Positions 1-9,800 of a DNA stretch of 64,000 nucleotides are shown in pieces. The position numbers and the translations under genes were made by a program. This DNA is from Prolixibacter denitrificans (GTDB lineage: Bacteria > Bacteroidota > Bacteroidia > Bacteroidales > Prolixibacteraceae). Every line of letters begins with the position of its first letter. The first letter of the stretch is position 1. Under the pieces are notes generated by a model, which worked only from the letters and a program-made list of their open reading frames with translations, did not search any database and was not told where the DNA came from. Where the stretch lies: the NCBI RefSeq assembly GCF_003014495.1, contig NZ_PYGC01000006.1, forward strand, positions 186,001-250,000. Direction: 5' to 3'.

Positions 1-1
1 C

Positions 2-877
2 AGACGAATTAGCGATTTATTGGTCAATATATGGATGCGTGCCGGGCTCTATTTCCTGCTGGCGCTCCCTGTATTAATCGGCGTGGGGCTTTATTGGAAG
101 GCAGCACCGATAATTGGCGGGCACTCTTTGAGGGATCTGTTATTTTCGCGGCAATGGTTCCCGATGAAAGGGGAATTCGGATTCATGCCCTTTATCTACA
201 GTTCCGCTTATGTCACGGTTCTGGCGTTTATTCTCTCAGCCCCGTTATGCCTGTTTGCCGCCATCTATCTGACCCAGTTCGGGAAACATCGATTGTTACA
301 GGTGATGCTGCCGGTAATTGATATTTTGGCGGGCATTCCTTCGGTGGTGTACGGAGTGTGGGGCGTGCTGGTGATTGTTCCCGCTGTCGCGGAATATGTG
401 GCTCCTTTGTTCGGAGTAGCCAGTTCGGGTTATTCTCTTCTTTCAGGGGGAATCGTGCTGGCGGTGATGTGCATTCCGTATATGTTGAATATGCTCATCG
501 AAGTATTTCAGACCATCCCGGTAGGAATGAAAGAGGCGTCATTGTCGCTGGGAGCAACGCACTGGGAGATGGTGAAGCATGTGATCATCAGGAAAGGGTT
601 TCCGGGAATCCTCTCTGCATTTGGCCTTGGGATAGCTAAAGCTTTTGGTGAAACCATTGCTGTGTTGATGGTGGTAGGTAACACCCTCGATATTTCGGTT
701 TCACCGTTTAGTCCGGGGTATCCGTTACCTGCATTAATTGCCAATAATTACGGAGAAATGATGTCTATCCCTGATTATGATTCGGCCTTGATGTTTGCCG
801 CGCTACTGCTGTTTGTGATTATTCTGATCATTAACCTGTTTTTCAGGTATTTTATTCATCAAACGGAAAAGATATGA
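2..877 (+). CDS. pstC: Phosphate ABC transporter permease PstC (5' end probably cut by window edge)
   Basis: Inner-membrane permease of the high-affinity phosphate importer, pairing with PstA and powered by PstB. The protein has about six hydrophobic membrane segments and the binding-protein-dependent permease EAA loop (EASLSLGATHWEMVKHV followed by GIAKAFGET), which docks on the ATPase. The frame is open to the first base of the window. A TTG at 20 could start a 285-residue protein, but the codons before it also fit a PstC N-terminus, so the true start is probably upstream. It overlaps pstA by four bases (ATGA at 874-877), a sign of translational coupling. The phosphate-binding protein PstS is not in view and would be expected to the left. 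Family assignment is firm; only the start is open. Confidence 0.93.
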   Translation, partial: RRISDLLVNIWMRAGLYFLLALPVLIGVGLYWKAAPIIGGHSLRDLLFSRQWFPMKGEFGFMPFIYSSAYVTVLAFILSAPLCLFAAIYLTQFGKHRLLQVMLPVIDILAGIPSVVYGVWGVLVIVPAVAEYVAPLFGVASSGYSLLSGGIVLAVMCIPYMLNMLIEVFQTIPVGMKEASLSLGATHWEMVKHVIIRKGFPGILSAFGLGIAKAFGETIAVLMVVGNTLDISVSPFSPGYPLPALIANNYGEMMSIPDYDSALMFAALLLFVIILIINLFFRYFIHQTEKI

Positions 878-1728
878 GAACGTGGAAAGTTTGGGAGCAA
901 CAGCTTGCCAGGGGAATTTCATTTCTGGCGGCTTACTCCGTAATCTTCATTCTGTTGTTTCTTCTCTTTGTGGTGTTTAGCAAAGGGCTCAAAGCACTTT
1001 CGTGGGAAACGATTTTTAGTTTGCCGAAAGGGGGATATTATTTCGGTGGCGAAGGAGGAATTCTGAATGCGATTGTTGGCTCATTTTATCTTTCGGTGGG
1101 GGCCACAATTCTGGCTGTGATTATTGGCGTGCCGGCGGCGCTGTTTATCAATGTGCAGCTTATCCGGCTAAAAAGGACGCAAAATACCATTCGTTACCTG
1201 CTCGATGCCTTATGGGGAATCCCTTCCATTGTTTACGGTGCTTTTGGTTTTACATTGATGCTGCTGTTGGGGTTGCATGCTTCGTTGCTTGCCGGAATTA
1301 TCACCGTTGCCCTGCTGATAACGCCTATCCTGGTTCGGGCCTTCGACGAGGTACTGAAAACGATTCCGGTGGAATTACAAGAGGCCTCTTTTTCGTTGGG
1401 TTCTACCAAAACGGAAACAGCGCTGCGGGTCATCTTCAAACAGGGACTGGCCGGGTTTATCACGGCATTGCTGCTGGCTTTCGGCCGGGGAATTGGCGAC
1501 GCTGCTTCGGTGCTCTTCACAGCTGGTTATACCGACAATATTCCGGTTACGCTCGATGAGCCGGTGGCGACATTGCCACTTTCCATCTTCTTTCAACTCA
1601 GTTCCCCGATTGAGGAGGTCAGGGAAAGGGCTTATGCTGCAGCGGTGGTGCTGACATTCTTTATCCTGCTGATTAGCGTTTCTGCCCGGTTTTTATCAAA
1701 ACGGTATGCTAAGAACATCATCAAATAG
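874..1728 (+). CDS. pstA: Phosphate ABC transporter permease PstA
   Basis: Second membrane subunit of the PstSCAB phosphate importer. The 284-residue protein has six hydrophobic segments, beginning with one at about residues 17-38, and the cytoplasmic EAA coupling loop (QEASFSLGSTKTETALRV, then GRGIGDAASVLF). The length is usual for PstA. Its ATG lies inside the pstC stop (ATGA), so the two permeases are very likely made in equal amount. The following ATPase gene starts 7 bases after the stop. Order C-A-B and close spacing are standard for this operon; in many bacteria it is induced by phosphate starvation, but no Pho box can be seen because the promoter is outside the window. Confidence 0.94.
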   Translation: MRTWKVWEQQLARGISFLAAYSVIFILLFLLFVVFSKGLKALSWETIFSLPKGGYYFGGEGGILNAIVGSFYLSVGATILAVIIGVPAALFINVQLIRLKRTQNTIRYLLDALWGIPSIVYGAFGFTLMLLLGLHASLLAGIITVALLITPILVRAFDEVLKTIPVELQEASFSLGSTKTETALRVIFKQGLAGFITALLLAFGRGIGDAASVLFTAGYTDNIPVTLDEPVATLPLSIFFQLSSPIEEVRERAYAAAVVLTFFILLISVSARFLSKRYAKNIIK

Positions 1729-1735
1729 AAAGGCC

Positions 1736-2551
1736 ATGATTACTTATCCTGTTTTCAGTTATCAAAAAGCGAAAAGAATGGTCAACCACCAGGAGAAACA
1801 AACACCTATCATCGAGATAAAGGGACTAAATGTCAGGACCCGGGAAGGGGAAATATTAAAGAATATCAACTTGAAAATTCCCCGGAATAAAATCGTGGTA
1901 CTATTAGGCCCCTCCGGTTGTGGGAAAACCACTTTACTGAAAAGCCTGAACCGGTTAACCGACTTACACAAGGAATTGCAAGTAAGTGGCGAGGTATTGA
2001 TTGACGGAGTCGATATTCTGAAGGTTTCCCGCGACTTGCCGGCTATGCGACAAAAGATGGGCCTGCTTTCGCAACGACCGTTCCCATTGCCGGTTTCCAT
2101 CTATCGGAATGTAGCTTACGGGTTAAAGCTGAAGGGAATTCGGAATAAGGATTTAATTGCACACAGCGTCGAAACCAACCTGAAACGTGTCGGATTGTGG
2201 GATGAGGTGAAGAACCGGCTCAACAGTCCGGCTAACAGCTTATCAATCGGGCAGCAGCAGCGTCTGTGCCTGGCAAGGGGACTGGCGGTCAAACCTGCCA
2301 TCATTTTAGCCGATGAACCGACCTCGGCACTGGACCCGATTTCGACCAGGATTATCGAGAACCTGTTTAAGGAACTAAAAGAGCATTACACCATTATTTT
2401 GGTGACGCATGTACTTCGTCAGGCGGTTCGTTTAGCCGATCATGTGGTGTTTATGTACTACGGAGATATTATTGAGCAGGGCCATCCCGACGATATTTTA
2501 AAACATCCCAAAACCGAAGTATTAAAGAAGTATCTGGTTGATGGGAACTAG
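1736..2551 (+). CDS. pstB: Phosphate ABC transporter ATP-binding protein PstB
   Basis: Cytoplasmic ATPase that drives phosphate import. Walker A (GPSGCGKT), Q-loop, signature LSIGQQQR, Walker B (IILADEP), D-loop SALD and the switch histidine (LVTHVLRQA) are all present, as is the PstB-like FPLPVSIYRNV stretch. The signature reads LSIGQ instead of the common LSGGQ; this still fits the LSxGQ pattern. The reading frame extends back to an ATG at 1706 inside pstA, but the ATG at 1736 follows an AAAGG ribosome site and is preferred; one at 1778 would give 257 residues, the length of the E. coli protein. No phoU follows: the operon ends in a hairpin and then converges on a minus-strand gene. Confidence 0.92.
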   Translation: MITYPVFSYQKAKRMVNHQEKQTPIIEIKGLNVRTREGEILKNINLKIPRNKIVVLLGPSGCGKTTLLKSLNRLTDLHKELQVSGEVLIDGVDILKVSRDLPAMRQKMGLLSQRPFPLPVSIYRNVAYGLKLKGIRNKDLIAHSVETNLKRVGLWDEVKNRLNSPANSLSIGQQQRLCLARGLAVKPAIILADEPTSALDPISTRIIENLFKELKEHYTIILVTHVLRQAVRLADHVVFMYYGDIIEQGHPDDILKHPKTEVLKKYLVDGN

Positions 2552-2598
2552 CTGATGACTAAATTCCTCAAAAAAGCTAATTATCAAGCTCGAACAAA

Positions 2599-2634
2599 AA
2601 ATCCGAAAAGCAGACCACTCTGTCTTTCGGATTT
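2599..2634. terminator. Bidirectional hairpin terminator between pstB and a convergent lipoprotein gene
   Basis: AAATCCGAAA at the left pairs with TTTCGGATTT at the right, and inside it CAGA pairs with TCTG around a CCAC loop. The stem begins in an A-run, so it can end the minus-strand operon in U-rich RNA; the plus-strand side has only a short T-run (ATTTCTCC). It sits 48 bases after pstB and 30 bases from the stop of the facing gene. Confidence 0.7.
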
Positions 2635-2664
2635 CTCCATCTATCGTTTAGATAAATAAGTCGA

Positions 2665-3027
2665 TTACTCGCACCCCGAAGCGCCACGGGCTTCTACCAA
2701 CAGCTTTTCGGTGACGGCGGTTAGTTGTGCTTTCAGTTTGGCCAGGTCAGCGTCGTTTTGAATGCTCACGCTTTTGGTTGAAGAGACGCAGGCGCTGGTG
2801 ATGATTTGGTCGAGGACACTGCTGCAGTCGGTACCGTTGCACTGGTATTTCGTGTTGTCGTAAGTCCAGTAACAGCTTTGGTCGGTACAGCAGGCGCTGG
2901 CGTCAATGGCTGTGTCGTCAGGACAGGTGGCACCGGGATTGCTGCAATACTCGTTTGAGTCCGAGGTGCTGCAGGCCGTGAAGGCCAGTGTTCCGAGCAG
3001 GGCAATGGTGAATAGTTTAGTTTTCAT
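2665..3027 (-). CDS. Small cysteine-rich lipoprotein
   Basis: A 120-residue exported protein of unknown function. Residues 1-18 form a lipoprotein signal with lipobox FTAC and Cys19 as the lipidated residue. Nine more cysteines follow (28, 35, 46, 47, 52, 63, 68, 80, 119), an unusually high share, most of them in the first half, which is also rich in Asp, Thr and Asn. The C-terminal part (about 85-110) is predicted helical. It is the last gene of a minus-strand operon, 18 bases after a DsbA-like lipoprotein gene, so it may be a substrate that needs disulfide formation; this is inferred from position only. I do not recognise the family. It could also bind metal through the paired cysteines. 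Confidence 0.75.
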   Translation of the reverse strand: MKTKLFTIALLGTLAFTACSTSDSNEYCSNPGATCPDDTAIDASACCTDQSCYWTYDNTKYQCNGTDCSSVLDQIITSACVSSTKSVSIQNDADLAKLKAQLTAVTEKLLVEARGASGCE

Positions 3028-3045
3028 ATGCTTGTTGATTTGGTA

Positions 3046-3681
3046 TTACAATTGAAATTCTTTCTCCAGTATCTTTTTAAAATTTTCGTACGAATAGTAC
3101 CCTTTGTAGGCCCGGTTGTTCATCACAAACGTAGGCGTCCCGGTTAATTTGTTGGCCCGGAACTCGCTCACGTTGCCCCGCAAATAGGCGTAGTTGTCGT
3201 TGTCCAGAATACACTCGGCAATCACCGGGTTGTGCTCCATGATGGTATCCAACAGGTCGTCGAACTTTGGGGTAAAGACAACAGCGGGATTAACGATCAT
3301 CAACTCATGAAACTTATCGTATATGCCGTAACGACTTATGCAACTGGCGGCTTGCAACGCATTCAACATCTTCGGACGTTCGCCAAAATCGAGCCATTTC
3401 ACCACCAGTTTTAATTTCCCCGTGTCCAGGTAGTTTTTCTTTAATTCCGGGTACGTCCGGGCGAAAAAATACCGGCAATAGGTACACTGGTAACTGGCAT
3501 ACATAAAAACGGTTGCCCGGGCATCTTTATTGCCAAAAACGACATCCTCCGGCTTTTCCGTTACGGTATTTTTCAGCGTCACCGGTTTGGGAGCTTTGCT
3601 GTTATGGCAGGCGGCGACCAGGAGCAAGCTCAAACCCAAAACCAGGTATCTTTTCACTATTTTGTTCATCCGTCTATTCAT
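3046..3681 (-). CDS. DsbA-like thioredoxin-fold lipoprotein
   Basis: Periplasm-facing thiol:disulfide oxidoreductase of the DsbA/thioredoxin_4 type, 211 residues. A signal with lipobox VAAC puts the lipidated Cys at 25. The active site is CTYC at 66-69 (YASYQCTYCRYF), the helical insert follows, and the conserved cis-proline is at 183 (TGTPTFVMN). An additional Cys occurs in the helical domain (QAASCISRYG). The first ATG overlaps the stop of the upstream AsmA-like gene by 8 bases; a second ATG 12 bases later would trim four residues. Lipidation suggests anchoring in a membrane. The neighbouring ten-cysteine lipoprotein is a natural candidate substrate. Whether it oxidises or isomerises cannot be told from sequence. 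Confidence 0.85.
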   Translation of the reverse strand: MNRRMNKIVKRYLVLGLSLLLVAACHNSKAPKPVTLKNTVTEKPEDVVFGNKDARATVFMYASYQCTYCRYFFARTYPELKKNYLDTGKLKLVVKWLDFGERPKMLNALQAASCISRYGIYDKFHELMIVNPAVVFTPKFDDLLDTIMEHNPVIAECILDNDNYAYLRGNVSEFRANKLTGTPTFVMNNRAYKGYYSYENFKKILEKEFQL

Positions 3682-6664
3682 CTGTATGGTATGTCACCAG
3701 GGCCGGGTGAAACCGCATGTTCACCATTTGTTCCTGCAGGTTCACTTTGGCCACCATATTGGTTCGGTCTTTTCTGTTGTCTAAACCAGCCTTCTCTTTG
3801 CCATTCTCGTATTTCGAAACCAGGTAAATCGAAGTCCGTCCCTTCGTTATATCGTCCGGATCGTCTTCGAACCCGCTGTCATGGGCTTGTTTCCGTAGAT
3901 GTGCCCTCGATTTACTGGAAAGCACTTCGCCCAGGAACATCCGGATATGATACGCGTAATCTCCGCCAAAACTATACATTCCTAAGAACATGGCATCGAA
4001 TGACGAGCTACGGATTTCCGTTTTGGGAACATATAGTTTGTTTTTGAACAGGAAGATGCTGCTCTTCAGGGTACTAAAATAGAGTTGGTCCATATGCTTC
4101 AAACCAACGCCGGGAATCTTCTCGACTTCCATCACCGGCTTCACGTTCAGCAATGCCCCTTTTTGAATGGTCAGGTCACCTTTCAGCATAAGCGAATGGT
4201 AGACCGGTTCGAAGTTTTTATCCAACACAATCTCCCCATCCATTTGGGTCGAAATGATTCCTTTCACATGGTCGGAGGTGAAATCTTCAATCTGGATGTA
4301 GTTGTGAAGTCCGTCGGCCATTTGCGAAACATTCATCTGGTCGACGTTGGTCTTGAAGTACATATCCATTTCGCCCTCCGGATTCAATTCAATTTTTAGG
4401 GAAGTCAACGCTTTGCCGCTGTAGGCATCCATGGCCATGCTGTCGAGGACATAGTAGTTTTCCTTCACCAGGAATTTGGTGTCGACGTTGGTAAACAGGT
4501 TCGTGCCGTATTTCAACTGGTTGGCATGAAAGGTACCATTCACCTTGTAGGTAAACTTCATGGTGTCGGCATGCTGTTCCGGCTGCGCTGAAGATGCACT
4601 GAGGGAATCGCTCTTCAGGAAGCTGTCGATTAAAGCGTAATCGAGCGAATCGACGCTAAAATCTCCATGAACAGTTAATTCTTTTGGGGTATTTAGGATG
4701 GCCGCCGTATAAATATTCGAAACCGTTGTGGCTTGTGCACCGAAATGCAAGCCCAGGTATTTCCCGTTTAGTTGACCAATCCTCAGGGTGTCGTCTTTAT
4801 AGTTCAAATTTCCCGACAGGTTTTGAACACACATCAATGAATCGGGCATATCGACGGTCACATTTCCGAGGGCCAGTGAAAAGTGGCTGCGGTTAAAAAG
4901 CACATCATTCAACTGGCTGGTGATGGAATCGAGATTGATTTTGGCTGCCGATTGAATGTCTGCAGAAACCGTTCCGGATAGCCCATTGGCCAGTGAATCG
5001 GGCAACATCGAATACACTTCGGCCAGGTTCAGCCTGAGTTTTCCGTCGAGGGAATAATCAGGTGTCGTCGGATTCTTCAGGGTGCCTTGCAGTTGAACAT
5101 CGCTGCTGTCTGTTTGCAAATGCAATTGATGAATGGCCAGTTGTAGACTGTCGGGTTGGGTGAACTCACCTGTAATATCTGAATTCAGGTCCAGGTATTT
5201 CAAGTTTAGGTGGTAAGCAGGAACCTGTGCCGACAAGCTGTCCAGCCTCAGATTTCCCGGTTGATAGCGAAGCCGGCCGGTCAGATTTCGAACCGACAGC
5301 AGGCTGTCAACCGCTACATTGAGTTTGGAAGCTGTTAAATCAAGTGTGGTGTTGGCCGCAACCGAGTTGATAAACGGGGCGGTTATCGAATCGGGCAATG
5401 TGCCGTGGCTTGAAAGACTGGCCCGAACATTTCCGTCAATTCCCTGAACGATCGAGTCCGGTATAAAAGGTTTCCAGTCGCTCATAGCAAGGTTCAGCTT
5501 CGAGTGGAAAGAATAGGACAGGCACTCCAGGTTTTCAACCGTACCCGTGAGACTGGCTGCGCTGTTGGCCGCCCGGAAGCTGAGAGAATGGATGTTCAGC
5601 CGGGTTGTCCGGTTATTGTTTGACGATCCGTTGGTTACATTCGCATTCAACGCAATGTTGTTTATCTCCGGGTATTCGCCGTACTGCACCCGCCCGTTGT
5701 AAAGCTGGAGGGTGGCATCGACATGCGGCAGCTGGACGGAATCGGTTAGGTTGCCGGTGACATGGGCATCCAAATTGAGTTTCCCTTCCGGGGACTGTAT
5801 ACCATAATCTTTCAGATATTGGGACGGTACATATTGTGTTAAGCCGGCGATGTTCACATTCCGGGCCTGAACAGACAGGTCGGCCATCAGGCTTTTGCTG
5901 ATGTTGATATAGCCTTTCAACGCCATTTGCGCGTTATCATCCACATCGATGTCGGCCTGCTGAACAGCCAGCGTGTCATCCTGGTAGTTCATGTTGAATT
6001 GGATGGATGCGCTCTTCATTCGCTCTAGCCGGGTTTCCGGAGCATAACATTGCGTCAGGTGCGCTTGTCCTGTAATCTGCCCTGAATATTGCTGGTTGTC
6101 AATCAATCCTGATAAATTCAATTCATCTACCAGCAGGTTACCCCCGGCTTTCAGATGGTTGTCCCGGTAATGGCACCTCACATTTTGAAGTTGAAGAGTT
6201 TCAACATTCAGGTAAATAGAATTAGAAGATGTGTCGATCGTTTCTGTTTGAGTGGTGTCTATCAGAAAATCATAATTGCTTTTCCCGATACTATCCACCC
6301 GGTAGAATGCATCAGCGTTTTGTATTTCCACCTTCTTCACTTCGAAAATACCTTTCAACAAAGGTTTTACTTCGAACGAAACATACAGGTTTCCAGCATT
6401 GAGCAAAGTATCCCGGGAGTTTTCCAGTGTATCGGGGGAGCTAATCAACAGGTTTTTGCACTCGAGGGTAGCTAACGGAAATCGTTGAATCAGGGAGAAC
6501 TGAATATCTCCGACCTGAATGGGGATATCGGTCGTTTTACTTACCTGATCCAAGGCCAATCTAACGATTCGATTCTGGGCCAAACCAGCTATAACAACCA
6601 GCAGGATGACGAACAGAAAAATCGAAATAAGCGTATATAGAAAAATCTTACCAGCCTTTTTCAT
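3674..6664 (-). CDS. AsmA-family protein (bridge-like lipid transport / envelope assembly)
   Basis: A 996-residue membrane-anchored protein with one N-terminal transmembrane segment (about 6-28) and a long repetitive beta-rich periplasmic body, the AsmA/TamB-like architecture. The start VRLALDQVSKTTDIPIQVGD and stretches of the type LDLTASKLNV or GKLNLDAHVTGNL fit the repeating-groove fold. AsmA-like proteins are believed to carry phospholipid between the two membranes or to help outer-membrane assembly; the exact role in Bacteroidota is not settled. It leads a three-gene operon with a DsbA-like lipoprotein and a cysteine-rich lipoprotein. The protein itself is nearly free of cysteine in its body, so it is not an obvious substrate of that oxidoreductase. 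Confidence 0.85.
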   Translation of the reverse strand: MKKAGKIFLYTLISIFLFVILLVVIAGLAQNRIVRLALDQVSKTTDIPIQVGDIQFSLIQRFPLATLECKNLLISSPDTLENSRDTLLNAGNLYVSFEVKPLLKGIFEVKKVEIQNADAFYRVDSIGKSNYDFLIDTTQTETIDTSSNSIYLNVETLQLQNVRCHYRDNHLKAGGNLLVDELNLSGLIDNQQYSGQITGQAHLTQCYAPETRLERMKSASIQFNMNYQDDTLAVQQADIDVDDNAQMALKGYINISKSLMADLSVQARNVNIAGLTQYVPSQYLKDYGIQSPEGKLNLDAHVTGNLTDSVQLPHVDATLQLYNGRVQYGEYPEINNIALNANVTNGSSNNNRTTRLNIHSLSFRAANSAASLTGTVENLECLSYSFHSKLNLAMSDWKPFIPDSIVQGIDGNVRASLSSHGTLPDSITAPFINSVAANTTLDLTASKLNVAVDSLLSVRNLTGRLRYQPGNLRLDSLSAQVPAYHLNLKYLDLNSDITGEFTQPDSLQLAIHQLHLQTDSSDVQLQGTLKNPTTPDYSLDGKLRLNLAEVYSMLPDSLANGLSGTVSADIQSAAKINLDSITSQLNDVLFNRSHFSLALGNVTVDMPDSLMCVQNLSGNLNYKDDTLRIGQLNGKYLGLHFGAQATTVSNIYTAAILNTPKELTVHGDFSVDSLDYALIDSFLKSDSLSASSAQPEQHADTMKFTYKVNGTFHANQLKYGTNLFTNVDTKFLVKENYYVLDSMAMDAYSGKALTSLKIELNPEGEMDMYFKTNVDQMNVSQMADGLHNYIQIEDFTSDHVKGIISTQMDGEIVLDKNFEPVYHSLMLKGDLTIQKGALLNVKPVMEVEKIPGVGLKHMDQLYFSTLKSSIFLFKNKLYVPKTEIRSSSFDAMFLGMYSFGGDYAYHIRMFLGEVLSSKSRAHLRKQAHDSGFEDDPDDITKGRTSIYLVSKYENGKEKAGLDNRKDRTNMVAKVNLQEQMVNMRFHPALVTYHTDE

Positions 6665-6745
6665 ATCGGGGCGAGGTTAGGTGGATGACGATAGGTAAAT
6701 CAATCAATTCGATGAACAACAATGTGCTTTTTGAATGACTTATTA

Positions 6746-6753
6746 CAAATGTA
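6746..6753 (-). promoter_or_regulatory. Possible -7 promoter element for the AsmA-DsbA-lipoprotein operon
   Basis: On the minus strand this reads TACATTTG, a perfect match to the Bacteroidota -7 box TAnnTTTG, about 80 bases before the AsmA-like start. No convincing TTG is seen at -33, so support is partial. Confidence 0.4.
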
Positions 6754-6847
6754 AGGAATTCGGGTAGAACATATGTTAATTAAAGAGCAGTGTTCACGCT
6801 ACTTCTGTATTTTTATTGAGAATCTCCGTTGAGCAGTGTTGATACGT

Positions 6848-9800
6848 CTACTTGAAATCCCTTGACGGGAAAAGTTGTCCCTGAACAACCTTTCCGGGAG
6901 GAGCTTCTTTCGTTGGCATTCGTTTATGAACCGATCCGATATTACGTCCCCCGGTGTCCATACTCATCAATTCATTCAGGTTATAGCAGGTGTTGACCAC
7001 CACATGAATGACTTCGCCTTCGATTTGTAGTTTCCCTGAGACCATAAGCAGCCTGGATTGAAGAATCTGTTTGCGGTATTTCTCGAATGTTTTTGACCAG
7101 ACAACGAGGTTGGCAAAACCGGTTTCATCCTCGATGGTGATGAATAGCACGCCTTTGGCTGTGCCGGGACGTTGCCGGACGGTGATCAAACCACACACTT
7201 TCACAAATTGCCCGTTCTTCATTGAGCTTAATTCTGCCGTAGGCGTCACCTGCAATTCATTTAGCTTTCGCCGAAGGAAACTGACCGGATGGGCTTTCAG
7301 CGAAAGCGAGGTGCTGGCATAATCCTGCATTACGTGTTCTCCGAGTGTCATGCGGGGCAGTTCTGTAGCTTCCTCTTCGGTGCTTTGTGAAGGTGTCCCT
7401 TTGAATATCCCGGTGGGATGGTCGTGCAGGGCAGAAACTTCCCACAGTGCCTGTCTCCGGTCGAGGCCGATGGAACGGAAAGCATCTGCATCGGCCAGCC
7501 TTTCCAGCGCGGACGGCGGAACACCTGCATTCACCAAATCGTTGACATTTGGGTAGGGGATACTTCTTCCGGATACAAGCGCCTGCATGTCGTCTTCGCG
7601 TAAGCCTTTTACCTGCCGGAATCCAAGCCGAACCGTACGGTAGTGCCCTGATTGCTCTTCCAGCGTGTTGTCCCAATCGGAATGGTTGATGTCCACCGGC
7701 CTTACCTTTACGCCGTGCTTGCGGGCATCCATCACAATCTGTGCCGGACGGTAGAAGCCCATCGGCTGGCTGTTGAGCAGTGCGGTGGCGAATACGTCGG
7801 GGTAATAGCACTTGAGCCAGGAGGAGACATACACCAACAACGCAAAGCTGGCCGCGTGGCTTTCCGGGAAACCGTAACTACCAAAGCCTTCAATTTGCTT
7901 GAATACGCGGTTGGCAAATTCGAGGGTATAGCCGTTCTTTATCATACCATTGATCAGCTTTTCGCGATAGCGGCTCACTTTGCCTTTGGCTTTAAATGTG
8001 GCCATGGCTCTACGCAAACCATCGGCCTCGTCAGGAGTAAAACCGGCTGCAACAATAGCTATTTCCATGGCTTGTTCCTGGAATAACGGAACACCCAAAG
8101 TTCTTCCCAGAATACCTTCCAGCTCTTTCGATGGATATTCGACCGGCTCCTCACCGTTTCGTCGTTTTAAATAGGGATGCACCATGTCGCCTTGTATCGG
8201 GCCGGGTCTGACGATGGCCACTTCGATAACCAGGTCATAGAAATTACGCGGTTTCAACCGGGGAAGCATCGACATTTGCGCCCGGCTTTCAATCTGGAAA
8301 ACGCCGAGTGTATCGGCATGGCCAATCATTTCGTACACTTTCGGATCGTCCTGTGGAATGTTGGCCAGAGTCAAGTCGAGATTGTAATGTTGCTTCGTCA
8401 GGTCGAAGGCTTTTCGGATGCAGGTCAGCATACCCAGTGAAAGCACATCGACTTTCATAAAGCCCAGTGCCTCGATGTCGTCTTTATTCCATTCGATGTT
8501 GGTTCGATCCTGCATGCGGGCATTCAGGATAGGGCACAACTCGTGCAGTTTACCCCGCGTGATGACAAATCCGCCCGTATGTTGTCCCAGCTGTCGCGGA
8601 AAGCCAATATACTGATCGGTTATCTCCAGCACTTTTTGCAGGTGCGGATCGTTGTGGTTGAAGCTATTGGTGGGAATCGCTTTCCCCGTGAACCAATCTT
8701 CGGTGAACTCGTGTGCCGATTTGGAAAGAACGTTAATAGCATCAGTGGAGAGTCCCATGGCTTTTCCCACGTCCCGCACGGCTCCTCTCCAGTGCACCTG
8801 CGTTACCGTAGCCACAATGCCGGCCCGATCGCGCCCGTATTTTTCGTAGATGTACTGCATGATTTCCTCCCGGCGCTCATGTTCGAAGTCCACATCAATA
8901 TCGGGTGGCTCGTTGCGCGCATCGCTCATAAACCGGGCGAACAACAGCTTGAATTTCGACGGATTCACCGATGTGATGCCCAGACAATAGCAAACCACTG
9001 AGTTGGCTGCAGAACCACGTCCCTGGCACAAAATTCCCCTGGATCTGGCTTCACGCACATAATCATATACCGTCAGGAAATAAGACGCATAGTCCTTCCG
9101 ACCGATGAACTCCAGCTCCATTTCAATGGTCTCCTTGATTTTTTCAGGAATTGTTCCTTCGAAACGCTCTTTAGCGCCTTCCCAGGTGAGGTGAACCAAC
9201 TCTTCCATCGGTGTTCGCCCTTCACTGGTAATCTCTTCCGGATAGAGATATTTTAGTTCATCCAGCGAAAAACGACAGGCATTCGCTATTTCCTGTGTAC
9301 GATAAATGGCTTCGGGGTACTGCCGGAAAAGACGCTGCATCTCTTCTACAGGTTTCAGGTAGCGTTCCGCATTCTGATGAAGCCTAAAACCTGCGGTGTG
9401 GATGGTGCATTTCTCCCGGACGCAAGTCAGGATATCCTGTAGTTCCCTGCGTTCCGGTGAATGGTAATGTACATTGTTGGTGGCTACCATCGGGATTCCC
9501 AACCTGTTTTCCAGCTGGGAGAGGCGGAACAGTCTCTTTTGATCATCTCCCGTGTAGGTGAAACTGGCCGCAAGATACAGGTCGTTTCCCAACGCTTCCT
9601 TATATTCTTCCAACGCCTTGACAAACTCCGGTTCGAAATCAAAGTCTGCATTAAGTGATGCCGGCGGTATCACGATGAATTTCATATCCCCGGCATACTG
9701 GTAAATATCGGCTTTGTACAGGTGACAATGCCCTTTTTCTGCCCGTAGATTTCCTGTCGAAAGCAACTCCGACAAATGCGCATAAGCAGAAATATTCGTC

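Noticed and set aside
1706-1735. Upstream start of PstB within pstA
   Set aside because: It would overlap PstA by 23 bases and add residues not seen in the family; the ATG at 1736 has a better ribosome site.
7257-7811. 184-codon ORF inside dnaE2
   Set aside because: It lies within dnaE2 on the same strand in another frame, is Arg-rich and has no recognisable domain, while the dnaE2 frame gives a full-length family match.
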